Source of the DNA: Candidatus Halocynthiibacter alkanivorans
GTDB lineage: Bacteria; Pseudomonadota; Alphaproteobacteria; Rhodobacterales; Rhodobacteraceae
Assembly (NCBI RefSeq): GCF_003333265.1
Contig: NZ_QOLB01000090.1
Span: 1 to 55,784, forward strand
Direction of reading: 5' to 3'
DNA: 55,784 bases
The position numbers were made by a program, and so were the translations under genes. A model generated the notes under the pieces. That model had not been told where the DNA came from and did not search any database. It saw nothing but the letters and a program-made list of their open reading frames with translations. Positions within the stretch are counted from its first letter, which is position 1. The number at the start of each line of letters is the position of its first letter. Shown piece after piece: positions 40,529 through 49,313 of this stretch.

Positions 40529-42841
40529 ATGGCTAATACATATACAGTTTCCAGCGCCAGCGAACTGATGTCGGCGATCGGAAACGTTTCGGGCGGTGAT
40601 ACTATCCTCCTCGAAGCAGGTGATTACGGTTCAGTAAACCTAAGCAATCTGAATTTTTCCAGCTATGTCACGCTGCAGTCGGCTGACCCCGACAATGTCG
40701 CGGTGATGGACTATCTGAAGGTGGACAATTCAAGCTTCATCCGGGTGGATAATGTGCATGTCAGCAGCCCGTCCAATGGTGCCCCCGGAGCCGCGGTCGT
40801 TAAGATCATCAACGGCAGCACTAATATCGACATCATCAATTCCGAAGTGAACGGTCTGGTCGATGACGATTATACCGGTTTCTACGGTATCTATATTAAA
40901 GACTCCAGCTCGATCAATCTGATCAACAACAACGTGCATGACGTAAAGGACGGCATTGTCGCCTTTGGCGCACAGGATCTGGTCATCAACGAGAACTTTG
41001 TCGACTACGTCGGTTCCGATAACTTCAAGTTCGCAGGCATCGACGGCATCTTGCTGGAAAACAACACCGGTGGCGGCCACTTGTTTGCCAGCGTTGACGC
41101 CCATGCGGATTTCATGCAGTTCCAGGGTGAAACCAATGATGCGATCATTCGTGGCAACGTCTTTCTGGCGCAGAACTCTGAACGTCCTCAGGGGATCTTC
41201 TTCGGCTCGACTGATACGCACAGCAATATCCTGATCGAAAACAACATCATCTACTCGGGCAAAGCCAACGCGATCCGGGTGGCCAACGGTGAAAATATCA
41301 CCGTGATCAACAATACACTGCTGACCACACCTGATGCCGGTCACGATGTGGCCAATATCAGCGTTCCTGCCGGCAGCACGGTCGAAAACAATATTGTCAC
41401 CTCTAACAACGGCAGTTTCTCGGGCAGCAATGTTGTGGCCCAGTGGGATGACGCCAGCGACATCAACTATTATGGTGACCTGTTTGTGAATGCGGATGCC
41501 GGGCTTGGCGTCACGCTGGAAGACCTGCGCGCCGTCAGTGGCAGCCTTGCGGAAACCACCGGCGCTTATGCGCGTCTGGCTGAATTGCTTGATGGTGTGG
41601 CCCCGGTTGACCCGGCGCCGACGCCGGACCCCACTCCCGAACCCACACCTGAGCCGACACCGGAACCCACACCGGAGCCCGAGCCCACACCAGAACCCAC
41701 TCCGGAACCCACTCCGGAACCCACACCGACCAACCCGAATGCGGTCTATCAACTCGCCGGCGACCTCGAAGTGTCCAGCTCCTCTGACGTGGTCGAAATG
41801 GCGTCTTCCGCCGATTGGAACCTGGCGGCCGCAACCATCGCGCTGACCTTCAATGCCGATACAGTTGCTGGCAGCCACGGGCTGTTCTCTAAAGACGCCA
41901 GCGGTTATGCTGGCGGCGGCAACCACTTCACCAGCTACGTCAAAGACGGCTCGCTGTTTGTGCGCTTCCAGGACGGTGACAGCAGCGAAGTGATTGAAGT
42001 CCCCGGCATCCTCGCCAACACAGACTACAATCTGCAGATGGGTTTTGGCGACGGCACTGTTGCGGTCTATCTCGACGGCACGCTGGTCGGTGAAGCGGCA
42101 ATGGACACCTCCTGGGTGACCAATGGCGAACACATCCAGATTGGCGCCAACGGCTGGGCCAGCGACACCGGTGCTGCCGGCTTTACCAATGTGTTTGACG
42201 GTACGATCTCCAATGTGGTGGTCGTTGCCGGTCAGCAAACTCCGGCGGAACTCCAGGCGATCCTGGACGGCTCGGTTGATGCGCCGGTGGCCGAAGTTCC
42301 AATGGATCCGATGCCCGTCTATATGCTGCAGGGGGATACCGAGTTTAACGGCAGCAAACGGAGCATCGTCAACGTCGACCATGACGCGGCAATGGAAACG
42401 GATCAGGGCACCATCGCCTTCAGCTTTGATGCGGACAATGTGCGCAAAGGCGGCCTGATCTCCAAAGATGCCAGCGGTTATGAGGGCGGCGGCAACCATT
42501 TCTCGATGTGGCTGAAAAACGGCACCCTGAACGTGCGTTTCCAGGACGGCGACTCTGATGCGGTTATGCAGATAAGCGGCATTGAGGCCAACACCCAGTA
42601 TGATGTCATGGCGACATTCGACAATGACACCGTGAACCTCTATCTCGACGGCGAACTGGTTGGCACCCAGGAGTTCACCATGGACTGGAGCAGCAATGAA
42701 GAGGTCCTGCAGGTCGGTGGTCTGGGCTGGGGCAGCGCCACTGGCGATGACGCGGTCAGCACCGCGTTTGACGGCACCATTTCTGATGTTGTGATCCTGG
42801 ACGAGGTCTTTACCCCGACTGAATACGACTACTTCGCCTGA
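40529..42841 (+). CDS. Beta-helix protein with two LamG/ConA-like domains, candidate type I secretion substrate (paralogue 2)
   Basis: A 770-residue protein without signal peptide. Residues 1 to about 355 align along their whole length with paralogue 1 (same H-A-D-F-M-Q-F-Q, G-S-D-N-F-K-F and S-E-R-P-Q-G-I-F motifs). A Pro-Thr-Pro-Glu linker (about 362-402) leads to two ConA/LamG-like domains (about 405-580 and 590-768) that repeat F-S-K-D-A-S-G-Y / I-S-K-D-A-S-G-Y and V-R-F-Q-D-G-D-S. It ends DEVFTPTEYDYFA, matching the paralogue's C-terminus. The ribosome binding site is weak. It is probably an exported polysaccharide-modifying or polysaccharide-binding protein. The gene is followed by an intrinsic terminator. 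Confidence 0.83.
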   Translation: MANTYTVSSASELMSAIGNVSGGDTILLEAGDYGSVNLSNLNFSSYVTLQSADPDNVAVMDYLKVDNSSFIRVDNVHVSSPSNGAPGAAVVKIINGSTNIDIINSEVNGLVDDDYTGFYGIYIKDSSSINLINNNVHDVKDGIVAFGAQDLVINENFVDYVGSDNFKFAGIDGILLENNTGGGHLFASVDAHADFMQFQGETNDAIIRGNVFLAQNSERPQGIFFGSTDTHSNILIENNIIYSGKANAIRVANGENITVINNTLLTTPDAGHDVANISVPAGSTVENNIVTSNNGSFSGSNVVAQWDDASDINYYGDLFVNADAGLGVTLEDLRAVSGSLAETTGAYARLAELLDGVAPVDPAPTPDPTPEPTPEPTPEPTPEPEPTPEPTPEPTPEPTPTNPNAVYQLAGDLEVSSSSDVVEMASSADWNLAAATIALTFNADTVAGSHGLFSKDASGYAGGGNHFTSYVKDGSLFVRFQDGDSSEVIEVPGILANTDYNLQMGFGDGTVAVYLDGTLVGEAAMDTSWVTNGEHIQIGANGWASDTGAAGFTNVFDGTISNVVVVAGQQTPAELQAILDGSVDAPVAEVPMDPMPVYMLQGDTEFNGSKRSIVNVDHDAAMETDQGTIAFSFDADNVRKGGLISKDASGYEGGGNHFSMWLKNGTLNVRFQDGDSDAVMQISGIEANTQYDVMATFDNDTVNLYLDGELVGTQEFTMDWSSNEEVLQVGGLGWGSATGDDAVSTAFDGTISDVVILDEVFTPTEYDYFA
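41611..41735 (+). repeat. Pro-Thr-Pro-Glu linker repeat
   Basis: In-frame short tandem repeat with units such as CCCACTCCGGAA, encoding alternating Pro-Thr and Pro-Glu. It forms the extended linker between the beta-helix and the first LamG-like domain and is likely to vary in length between strains. Confidence 0.8.
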
Positions 42842-42850
42842 TAAAAAGCA

Positions 42851-42912
42851 GATGGCACCTCCCTGGTGTCATCTCAACTGGGCCGCCCCTTCACCGGGGC
42901 GGTCTTTTTTGT
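42851..42912 (+). terminator. Double hairpin with T-tract, intrinsic terminator
   Basis: A first hairpin, GATGGCACC / GGTGTCATC (42851-42873, one wobble pair, 5-base loop), is followed by a second, CCGCCCC / GGGGCGG (42883-42902, extendable to nine pairs), then TCTTTTTT. The second is a classical Rho-independent terminator for the beta-helix gene and faces the convergent restriction gene. Confidence 0.85.
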
Positions 42913-42963
42913 GCGTTTTTTCCGGATTGAGCCGCCAATTTGCTGTCCGGCAGGCGGCGCCGT

Positions 42964-44220
42964 TTACAGCAAGTCCGGAACCTGTTTCGCCCGTGTCTCT
43001 GCGATGAAATCCACCAGGGTCACCGGTTTTCGTTCCGCAGTTGTGCCGGAGAAATCCCAGTGCCGGGCGCGCGGGATCACCAGTTGCAGCCCGTTTGTCG
43101 ACATCTCTTCCAGCTGATGGTCCGAGATCTTGGTCTCCAGCGTGACCAGGTATTTTAAGTCCAGCCGGTGCGCTTCCGAGAGCACCTGACGCCAGCGGTC
43201 CTTACAACTGGTTTTGGCGCCCAGCCCGGTGAGATAGCGGGTCGGAAAACCCTGGTCGTGATAGAGGCTGCCACGGGGAAAGAAAAAGTCGATGGTCTTG
43301 CGTCCCTCGGTGCGGACCTCGCGTTCAAACAACAGCTCATTGGCCGCAAGCACCGCCGCCACCTGGTTGGCAAAACCGGCCCCCGCACGCGATTTGCGCC
43401 GGTTCTGCACGCTGAGCGAATATTTCAGAAACCCGTCCACATCAGCAATACCATCGCGCATGAACCCCTGTTCAATGCGTTTGGAAACGATCGATTGCTC
43501 CAGCGCCCGGAACAACAGGTCTTCCTGTTCAAACCAGCTTAAAAGCGCATGATCCGGATCGGCGCGGGCATCCGTCCTGCCAGCCACATGGCGGGCAAAT
43601 TCGGAGAACTTAGTGGTGCTGGGAAAGGTGCCGCGGAATTTTTTGATCATGCGCTGCAGATGCTCGGGCGCTGACACCGTCATCGAAATGCCGAGATCGT
43701 CCAAAATGGCGCGGGCCTGGAAGTCGGGGCTGATCTGCGCGATTTCTGCGGTCTGTGCCTGCTCCGCCATCTGTTCAAGCGACAGGCCAAAGAGCCAGGG
43801 CAACTGGCCAAACATGGTGCTGCCTGCGGGCGTGGCGATCACCAGCAGTGAGCCGTCCGGCCGCAGCGCCACGATCAGCAGATCGCCGGGCTGACAGCGT
43901 TGCATCACCGGGTTGGAGCGGCCGTAATAGAGCCGCCATTCCGGACTGCGGCCCGCTTTGCCAGCGCGGCTGTCATACCAACTGGCGCTGCGGGAATGGG
44001 TGATCACCTGATCGGATTCATCCGGCAGCCAGATGAATTTCGCCGCAAAACCATTGCCCGCCGAACCCTTGCGCGGCGCGTCCCCCAGAAACTGGGCGAA
44101 AGAGGTGGTCTTGCCGATCTCGTTCTGGTGCGAGCCCTGCGGTGTGTCCACTTGCGCCAGCCGCTTGCCGCCAATGCCCTGAAACTGATCTGCCAGAAAT
44201 CCGGCGGTTAACTGTGTCAT
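42964..44220 (-). CDS. EcoRII-like type II restriction endonuclease
   Basis: A 418-residue endonuclease expected to cut at CCWGG-type sites. The C-terminal half (about residues 220-400) has the EcoRII catalytic-domain features: A-G-x-x-F-x-N-Q-V near 285-293, then R-K-T-I-D311-F-F-F-P and A-K336-T-S-C-K-D-R-W, giving the D-xn-K core of the PD-(D/E)XK fold. The N-terminal domain would be the effector/DNA-binding part (N-E-I-G-K-T-T-S-F, W-L-P-D-E-S-D). It lies 165 bases downstream of a Dcm-like methylase on the same strand, which confirms the restriction-modification assignment. The frame is intact, so the enzyme is probably active. Confidence 0.88.
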   Translation of the reverse strand: MTQLTAGFLADQFQGIGGKRLAQVDTPQGSHQNEIGKTTSFAQFLGDAPRKGSAGNGFAAKFIWLPDESDQVITHSRSASWYDSRAGKAGRSPEWRLYYGRSNPVMQRCQPGDLLIVALRPDGSLLVIATPAGSTMFGQLPWLFGLSLEQMAEQAQTAEIAQISPDFQARAILDDLGISMTVSAPEHLQRMIKKFRGTFPSTTKFSEFARHVAGRTDARADPDHALLSWFEQEDLLFRALEQSIVSKRIEQGFMRDGIADVDGFLKYSLSVQNRRKSRAGAGFANQVAAVLAANELLFEREVRTEGRKTIDFFFPRGSLYHDQGFPTRYLTGLGAKTSCKDRWRQVLSEAHRLDLKYLVTLETKISDHQLEEMSTNGLQLVIPRARHWDFSGTTAERKPVTLVDFIAETRAKQVPDLL

Positions 44221-44385
44221 TCCAACGCCTTATGTCATGGGCCGGTCAGGTGTTGTCGCCCGGCTGTGCCACTGCCCTGCGCCACGCGGTTCGTCCCACT
44301 CCGCCCGTGCCACCCGGCCCGTCCAGGTCTTGCACCGGTCTTCCCCGCCGCGTGTCTGTGGCGACCCGTGGGCTGCGCGCCCCGC

Positions 44386-45447
44386 TCAGCCGACCGATTT
44401 TTGGGGCCGGATCGCCACCGCATTGTGCAGCCATGGCTCCATACATTCCGCGATCGCGCGGGCCACCGGCGCGGCCACCGCATTACCGAACTGTTTATAA
44501 GCCTGGGTGTCCGACACCGGGATCACAAAGGGGCGGTTGCTGCCGGCACGGTCAAACCCCATCAGCCGCGCACATTCGCGTGGTGTCAGCCGGCGCGGGT
44601 TTTTGCCTTTTTGGGCAATCAGGATTTCCGAGCCGTCTTTGTAGTAGCGCGCCGACAATGTGCGCGCGGTATTGCTGCCATCCACGAGGCCAAAGCCAAA
44701 TCCGTTGCCCTTGGCTTTGTGTTTGGCGGCGTAGTTCTGCAGATATTGCCACAGCCCGTCGGTCAGGGTGTATTTGGCCGCCACACGCGCCTCCGCGCCC
44801 TCGGTAAAGGGCGCCTCGGCGGTTTCGCTGCCATCCTCCGGGTGCAGAATGCTCGACAGGGTCGGGCGCTCCGTCGGGATGTTCAGATCGTCAAAGCTAA
44901 AATTGCTCGGGTCGCGGAAGCCAACCATAAAAATGCGTTCCCGGTGCTGCGGCAACCAGGGTTTGGCGTCCAGAATGCGCCAGTGCACCTGATAGCCCAG
45001 ATCCTCCTGCAACACTTTCAGGATCACTTCAAACGTCTTGCCCTTGTCGTGCGACACCAGGTTTTTCACGTTCTCCAGCAGAAACGCTTTGGGCCGGTGA
45101 TGGCGGATGATGCGCGCCACGTCAAAAAACAGCGTGCCCTGGGTTTCATCCAGAAACCCGTGCGCCCGGCCCAGCGAATTTTTCTTGCTGACGCCGGCAA
45201 TGGAAAACGGCTGACAGGGAAACCCGGCCAGCAACACGTCATGGGCGGGGATATCGCTTTCGGCCACCTCGGTGATGTCGCCGGCAATGTCATGGTCGCA
45301 CTCGTAGTTTTCGCGATAGGTCTGCTGCGAAAACTTGTTCCATTCGGAGGTGAAAACACATGTGCCGCCAATGTCTTCAAAGCCAACACGCAGCCCGCCG
45401 ATCCCGGCAAACAGGTCAATAAAGGTAAAGCCTGGTTTGTTCTGCAT
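44386..45447 (-). CDS. DNA (cytosine-5-)-methyltransferase, Dcm/M.EcoRII type
   Basis: Cytosine-C5 methylase of 353 residues with all core motifs in order: [10 protein letters not shown] (I), G-F-P-C78-Q-P-F with the catalytic Cys (IV), F-L-L-E-N-V-K-N-L (VI), Q-H-R-E-R-I-F (VIII) and Q-F-G-N-A-V (X). The target-recognition region contains [13 protein letters not shown] and [13 protein letters not shown], very like E. coli Dcm, predicting C-5mC-WGG methylation. The ATG has GAGG close upstream. It is transcribed before the endonuclease, the usual safe order. No vsr repair gene was found beside it. Confidence 0.93.
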   Translation of the reverse strand: MQNKPGFTFIDLFAGIGGLRVGFEDIGGTCVFTSEWNKFSQQTYRENYECDHDIAGDITEVAESDIPAHDVLLAGFPCQPFSIAGVSKKNSLGRAHGFLDETQGTLFFDVARIIRHHRPKAFLLENVKNLVSHDKGKTFEVILKVLQEDLGYQVHWRILDAKPWLPQHRERIFMVGFRDPSNFSFDDLNIPTERPTLSSILHPEDGSETAEAPFTEGAEARVAAKYTLTDGLWQYLQNYAAKHKAKGNGFGFGLVDGSNTARTLSARYYKDGSEILIAQKGKNPRRLTPRECARLMGFDRAGSNRPFVIPVSDTQAYKQFGNAVAAPVARAIAECMEPWLHNAVAIRPQKSVG

Positions 45448-45519
45448 CTGCCTGCCTCAAGCGGTCCTGCCCGGCGTCACGTCCGACGCTGCGCGGCCAC
45501 AGTTATGGTGATTTTTGAA

Positions 45520-45534
45520 ACAGGAAGTTCCTGT
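45520..45534. promoter_or_regulatory. Perfect 15-bp palindrome upstream of the methylase
   Basis: ACAGGAA-G-TTCCTGT, 7-bp arms around one base, 73 bases upstream of the methylase ATG. The half-site AAGTTCC occurs again at about 45575-45581. This is a candidate operator for control of the restriction-modification genes; the binding protein is unknown, as no C-protein gene is adjacent. Confidence 0.42.
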
Positions 45535-45971
45535 ATTGTTCACGGGGGATTGTAACAGAGGCGCGCGCGATCGCAAGTTCCGTTTCCGCCTTTTGCCGGG
45601 CTGTGGTTTCCGTGGCAACATGTTGCTGCCTCTGCGTGTCTCTGCGTTGACCGCGGGGGCGAATCACTGCGTGGCAGGGGCCCGCCTTTGCGCTGGCTTC
45701 GCTGCAGCCTCCAGTTGAGCTGCGCGGCCGCCCGGAGCCCCGGCACCGGGCCGGGCAGATTTTGGGAACCGGAAATGCGGGGTTTGACAGGGTGCGACAA
45801 TTTGGCACAGCCGTCGCTGCAGGCGCGCTGTGCAACCGATTGCAAAACGGGAAGAAATACAGGTGTCCAGTCACCGGAACCACCCCGGATGTTCGGCCGC
45901 GCGAACTGCGAAAGTATCAGAAAAACCATGCAAAAACGTGACCGTATCAGCGGCGATGTTAGCGAAAACAG

Positions 45972-45999
45972 TTGGCAGATTGCGCGCCGGGTGTACTCT
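45972..45999 (+). promoter_or_regulatory. Possible promoter of the ABC importer operon
   Basis: TTGGCA (45972-45977) and TACTCT (45994-45999) are separated by 16 bases, 33 bases before the ATG at 46033. The -35 match is good and the -10 match is poor. Confidence 0.3.
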
Positions 46000-46032
46000 G
46001 ATCTGAGAAATTATCTCTGGGAGGAAAACGAT

Positions 46033-47058
46033 ATGAATAAATCTGTTTATTTACTGACAGCTGCCACCTTTGCTCTTGTTGGTTTTACCAACTCAGCCAT
46101 GGCCGCCAAGCTGACGCTGTATTGCAGTGCCCAGGAAGACTGGTGCCAGGTGATGGCACGCGGCTTTGAAGACGCCACCGGCATTGATGTGAACATGACA
46201 CGCAAAAGCTCGGGTGAAACCTTTGCCCAGGTCAAAGCCGAAGCGGTGAACCCCAAGGGCGATATCTGGTGGGGTGGCACCGGCGATCCGCATCTGCAGG
46301 CCGCCGAAGAAGGGCTGACCCAGGCTTATATGTCGCCAATGCGTGAACAGCTGTTCCCCTGGGCCATCGCCCAGTCCGAAAGCGCTGACAATAAAACCAT
46401 CGGCATTTACAGCGGTGCGCTTGGTTTTGGCTATAACTCCGAACTGCTGGCCGCCAATGACCTGCCAGTGCCTGCCTGCTGGAAAGACCTGCTGAAGCCG
46501 GAATACAAAGGTCATGTTCAGATGGCCAACCCGAATTCTTCCGGCACCGCCTATACCACGCTGGCCACCATGGTGCAGCTGTTTGGCGAAGAAGGCGGCT
46601 TTGACTTCATGAAAGGCCTGCACGCCAATATCAACCAGTACACCAAATCCGGCTCCGCCCCGATCAAAGCCGCAGGACGTGGCGAAAACACCATCGGTAT
46701 CGTGTTTATGCATGACGCGGTGAAACAGGGTGTTGCCGGTTTCCCGGTTGTGACGGTGGCGCCCTGTGAAGGCACCGGTTACGAAATCGGCTCGATGTCG
46801 ATCATCGACGGCGCGCGCAATCTCGACGAGGCCCGGCAGTTCTACGACTGGGCTCTGAGCACTGAAGCACAGAACCTGGCGCTGCAGGTCAACGCCTTCC
46901 AGGTGCCCTCCAACATGGGCTCGGAAACATCGGACAAAGCGCCGGATCTGTCTGAAATCACCCTGATTGACTATGATTTCAAAACCTACGGCTCCAGTGC
47001 CACCCGCAAAGCCCTGTTGCAGAAGTGGGATGAAGACGTCTCGGTTCTGCCGCAGTAA
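46033..47058 (+). CDS. ABC transporter periplasmic substrate-binding protein (AfuA/FbpA-like)
   Basis: Periplasmic binding protein of 341 residues. The signal peptide is residues 1-24 with cleavage after S-A-M-A. The mature protein starts K-L-T-L-Y-C-S-A-Q and contains W-W-G-G-T-G-D and N-P-N-S-S-G-T-A-Y, hallmarks of the Fe(III)/AfuA-type family. ATG 46033 has GGGAGGAAAA upstream. It leads an operon with a fused permease (22-base gap), an ATPase and a HAD phosphatase. Family members bind ferric iron, but others bind phosphorylated sugars or phosphonates. The adjacent phosphatase makes a phosphorylated substrate worth considering. Confidence 0.88.
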   Translation: MNKSVYLLTAATFALVGFTNSAMAAKLTLYCSAQEDWCQVMARGFEDATGIDVNMTRKSSGETFAQVKAEAVNPKGDIWWGGTGDPHLQAAEEGLTQAYMSPMREQLFPWAIAQSESADNKTIGIYSGALGFGYNSELLAANDLPVPACWKDLLKPEYKGHVQMANPNSSGTAYTTLATMVQLFGEEGGFDFMKGLHANINQYTKSGSAPIKAAGRGENTIGIVFMHDAVKQGVAGFPVVTVAPCEGTGYEIGSMSIIDGARNLDEARQFYDWALSTEAQNLALQVNAFQVPSNMGSETSDKAPDLSEITLIDYDFKTYGSSATRKALLQKWDEDVSVLPQ

Positions 47059-47080
47059 CACGTAAAGCAGCAGTTAATTC

Positions 47081-49309
47081 ATGAGAGAAGTTACCTCTGA
47101 AAGAACCGCCCACCCGGTGTTGATCTTCTGGATCCTCGCCGGGTGGGTCGGTTTTCTGCTCCTGCCCTGGTATGGGATTGAGGACGGATTCTTCAGTTTC
47201 GGCTGGCTGCTGGACGGCTATCCGACTGATACAGATTATGCCCCCGCCGCCTTCCTGGTGGCGCAGGGCGAAAAAACATGGCTGGCACCTCTGCTGCTGC
47301 CGCTGCTGGCACCGCTATTGGTGCTGCGCCGGCGCAAGACGGACCCCGCCTATGCGAAAATCCTTATTGCGGCGGGCGCAGTTGGCTTTGCCTGGCTGAT
47401 CGCCCAGGGCTTTGGCATCGGCATCCGCGGCTGGAACTTTGCCTGGCTCGAGACCGCTTTTGGTCCGCTGGGCGACCGTCAGTTCGGCATGGGCTATGGC
47501 GCCATGTTGCTGGCCAGCTCATTCCTGTTCCTGTTCGCCCAGGGCATCGCGGCGCGCGGCGCCATCAATGGCGATGTCTTTGTGGTCTCCGCCGTGAGCG
47601 GCATCATCGTCATTGTCACGGTCTTTGTCTTTTTCCCCATCGCCAAGCTGATGCTGGCCGCCTTCATCACTGAAGAGGGCGGCTATTCCCTGTTGGTGTT
47701 TGCGGCCAAATTCACCGACAGCCGGATCTGGAGCCTGTCCTGTGTGACCGGGCCCGGGCGCTGTGGCGCAGCGTGGAACTCGCTGTTTCTTGCGGTGATC
47801 GTCGGGGCGCTGACCACCATTCTTGGTCTGGTCTTTGCGCTGGTCGCGACCCGGTCGGGCTTTCGTTACAAACGGGCGTTGCGGGCGCTGACGGTTTTGC
47901 CGATCATCACGCCGCCTTTTGTGATCGGTCTGGCGATCATCCTGCTGTTTGGCCTGTCGGGCTCAGTCACCGGGTTTTTCTCTGATCTGTTTGGTATCCG
48001 CCCGACACGCTGGATCTACGGCATGCCCGGGGTGATGATTGCCCAGGTGCTGGCCTATACGCCGATCGCCTTTCTGGTGCTGATCGGCGTGGTCGAAGGT
48101 GTCAGCCCGTCAATGGAAGAGGCGGCGCAAACCCTGCGCGCCAGCCGCTGGCAGGTGTTCCGCACTGTGTCGCTGCCCCTGATGCGGCCGGGCCTGGCCA
48201 ATGCCTTCCTGCTTGGCTTCATTGAAAGCATGGCTGATTTTGGCAACCCACTGGTGCTGGGCGGCAATTACGACGTGCTCTCGACCGAGATTTTCTTTGC
48301 CATTGTCGGGGCGCAATATGACCAAAGCCGCGCTGCGGTGCTGGCCATCGTGCTGCTGAGTTTCACCCTCGGTGCCTTTTACGCCCAACGCAGATGGCTG
48401 GGCAAAAAAAGCTATACCACCGTGTCGGGCAAAGGCGACTCCGGGGTGCATCCGGAGATGCCGGCAGGGCTCTCTGTCCCGGTCTATACCATCGCTGCGG
48501 CCTGGGCGGCCTTCACCATCGTGATCTACGGCATGATCGTGTATGGCAGTTTTGTCGAGCTTTGGGGCGTGCGCGATACGCTGACCTTCAAACATTATCT
48601 CACCGCGTTCTCGATGCGCCTTGAGGACGGTGGCATCCGCTGGACCGGCTCGGCCTGGGACAGTTTTTTCACCACGATCAAAATTGCCACCATTGCCGCG
48701 CCTCTGACGGCTGCGGCGGGGCTGACCACCGCCTATCTGCTGACACGGCAGAATTTCGTCGGCAGAAATGCCTTTGAATTCGGCACCATGCTGAGTTTCG
48801 CCATCCCGGGCACCGTCATTGGGGTCAGCTATATCCTGGCCTTTAACGTGCCGCCGATTGAGCTGACCGGCACCGGCGTCATCCTGGTGATCAGCTTTAT
48901 CTTCCGCAACATGCCGGTGGGTGTGCGGGCGGGCATCGCCTCGATGAGCCAGCTGGACAAATCGCTGGATGAATCCTCGCTGACGCTGGGGGCCAACAGC
49001 TGGCAGACCTTCCGCCTGGTGATCCTGCCCCTGCTGCGCCCGGCAATTCTGGCGGCGCTGGTTTACAGTTTCGTGCGGGCGATGACGGCGATCTCTGCGG
49101 TGATCTTCCTGGTCTCCGCCGAATATAACATGGCAACCAGCTATATCATCGGACGGGTCGAAAACAACGATTACGGCCTGGCGATTGCCTATTCCACAAC
49201 TTTGATCCTCGTCATGCTGACAGCCGTCGGGCTGCTGCAGGTCGCGGTCGGAAAAACACGCATTGGCCGGCGCACAGGTCAGCGCACGGGCCAGGCAAGC
49301 GGAGACTGA
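47081..49309 (+). CDS. ABC transporter fused permease (FbpB/AfuB-like)
   Basis: A 742-residue inner-membrane protein with two binding-protein-dependent permease domains in one chain. The first EAA loop is near residues 345-365 (E-E-A-A-Q-T-L-R-A-S) and the second near 630-650 (D-E-S-S-L-T-L-G-A-N). The N-terminal 200 residues add about five extra hydrophobic segments before the first permease domain, as in alphaproteobacterial AfuB-like proteins. The ribosome binding site is weak and the gap to the binding-protein gene is short, suggesting lower expression from the same mRNA. The ATPase gene starts 4 bases after its stop. Confidence 0.9.
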   Translation: MREVTSERTAHPVLIFWILAGWVGFLLLPWYGIEDGFFSFGWLLDGYPTDTDYAPAAFLVAQGEKTWLAPLLLPLLAPLLVLRRRKTDPAYAKILIAAGAVGFAWLIAQGFGIGIRGWNFAWLETAFGPLGDRQFGMGYGAMLLASSFLFLFAQGIAARGAINGDVFVVSAVSGIIVIVTVFVFFPIAKLMLAAFITEEGGYSLLVFAAKFTDSRIWSLSCVTGPGRCGAAWNSLFLAVIVGALTTILGLVFALVATRSGFRYKRALRALTVLPIITPPFVIGLAIILLFGLSGSVTGFFSDLFGIRPTRWIYGMPGVMIAQVLAYTPIAFLVLIGVVEGVSPSMEEAAQTLRASRWQVFRTVSLPLMRPGLANAFLLGFIESMADFGNPLVLGGNYDVLSTEIFFAIVGAQYDQSRAAVLAIVLLSFTLGAFYAQRRWLGKKSYTTVSGKGDSGVHPEMPAGLSVPVYTIAAAWAAFTIVIYGMIVYGSFVELWGVRDTLTFKHYLTAFSMRLEDGGIRWTGSAWDSFFTTIKIATIAAPLTAAAGLTTAYLLTRQNFVGRNAFEFGTMLSFAIPGTVIGVSYILAFNVPPIELTGTGVILVISFIFRNMPVGVRAGIASMSQLDKSLDESSLTLGANSWQTFRLVILPLLRPAILAALVYSFVRAMTAISAVIFLVSAEYNMATSYIIGRVENNDYGLAIAYSTTLILVMLTAVGLLQVAVGKTRIGRRTGQRTGQASGD

Positions 49310-49313
49310 ACAG

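Larger units (their letters stand above)
45448..46032. other. Divergent region between methylase and ABC importer
   Basis: About 585 bases carrying the methylase promoter (minus) and the importer promoter (plus). It includes a 15-bp palindrome close to the methylase and a possible plus-strand promoter near 45972-45999. A plus-strand frame is open through much of it and joins the importer gene, but the sequence before the signal peptide is not coding-like. Confidence 0.5.

Noticed and set aside
40512-40535. Seven-codon leader frame overlapping the start of beta-helix paralogue 2
   Set aside because: No ribosome binding site and too short to distinguish from chance.
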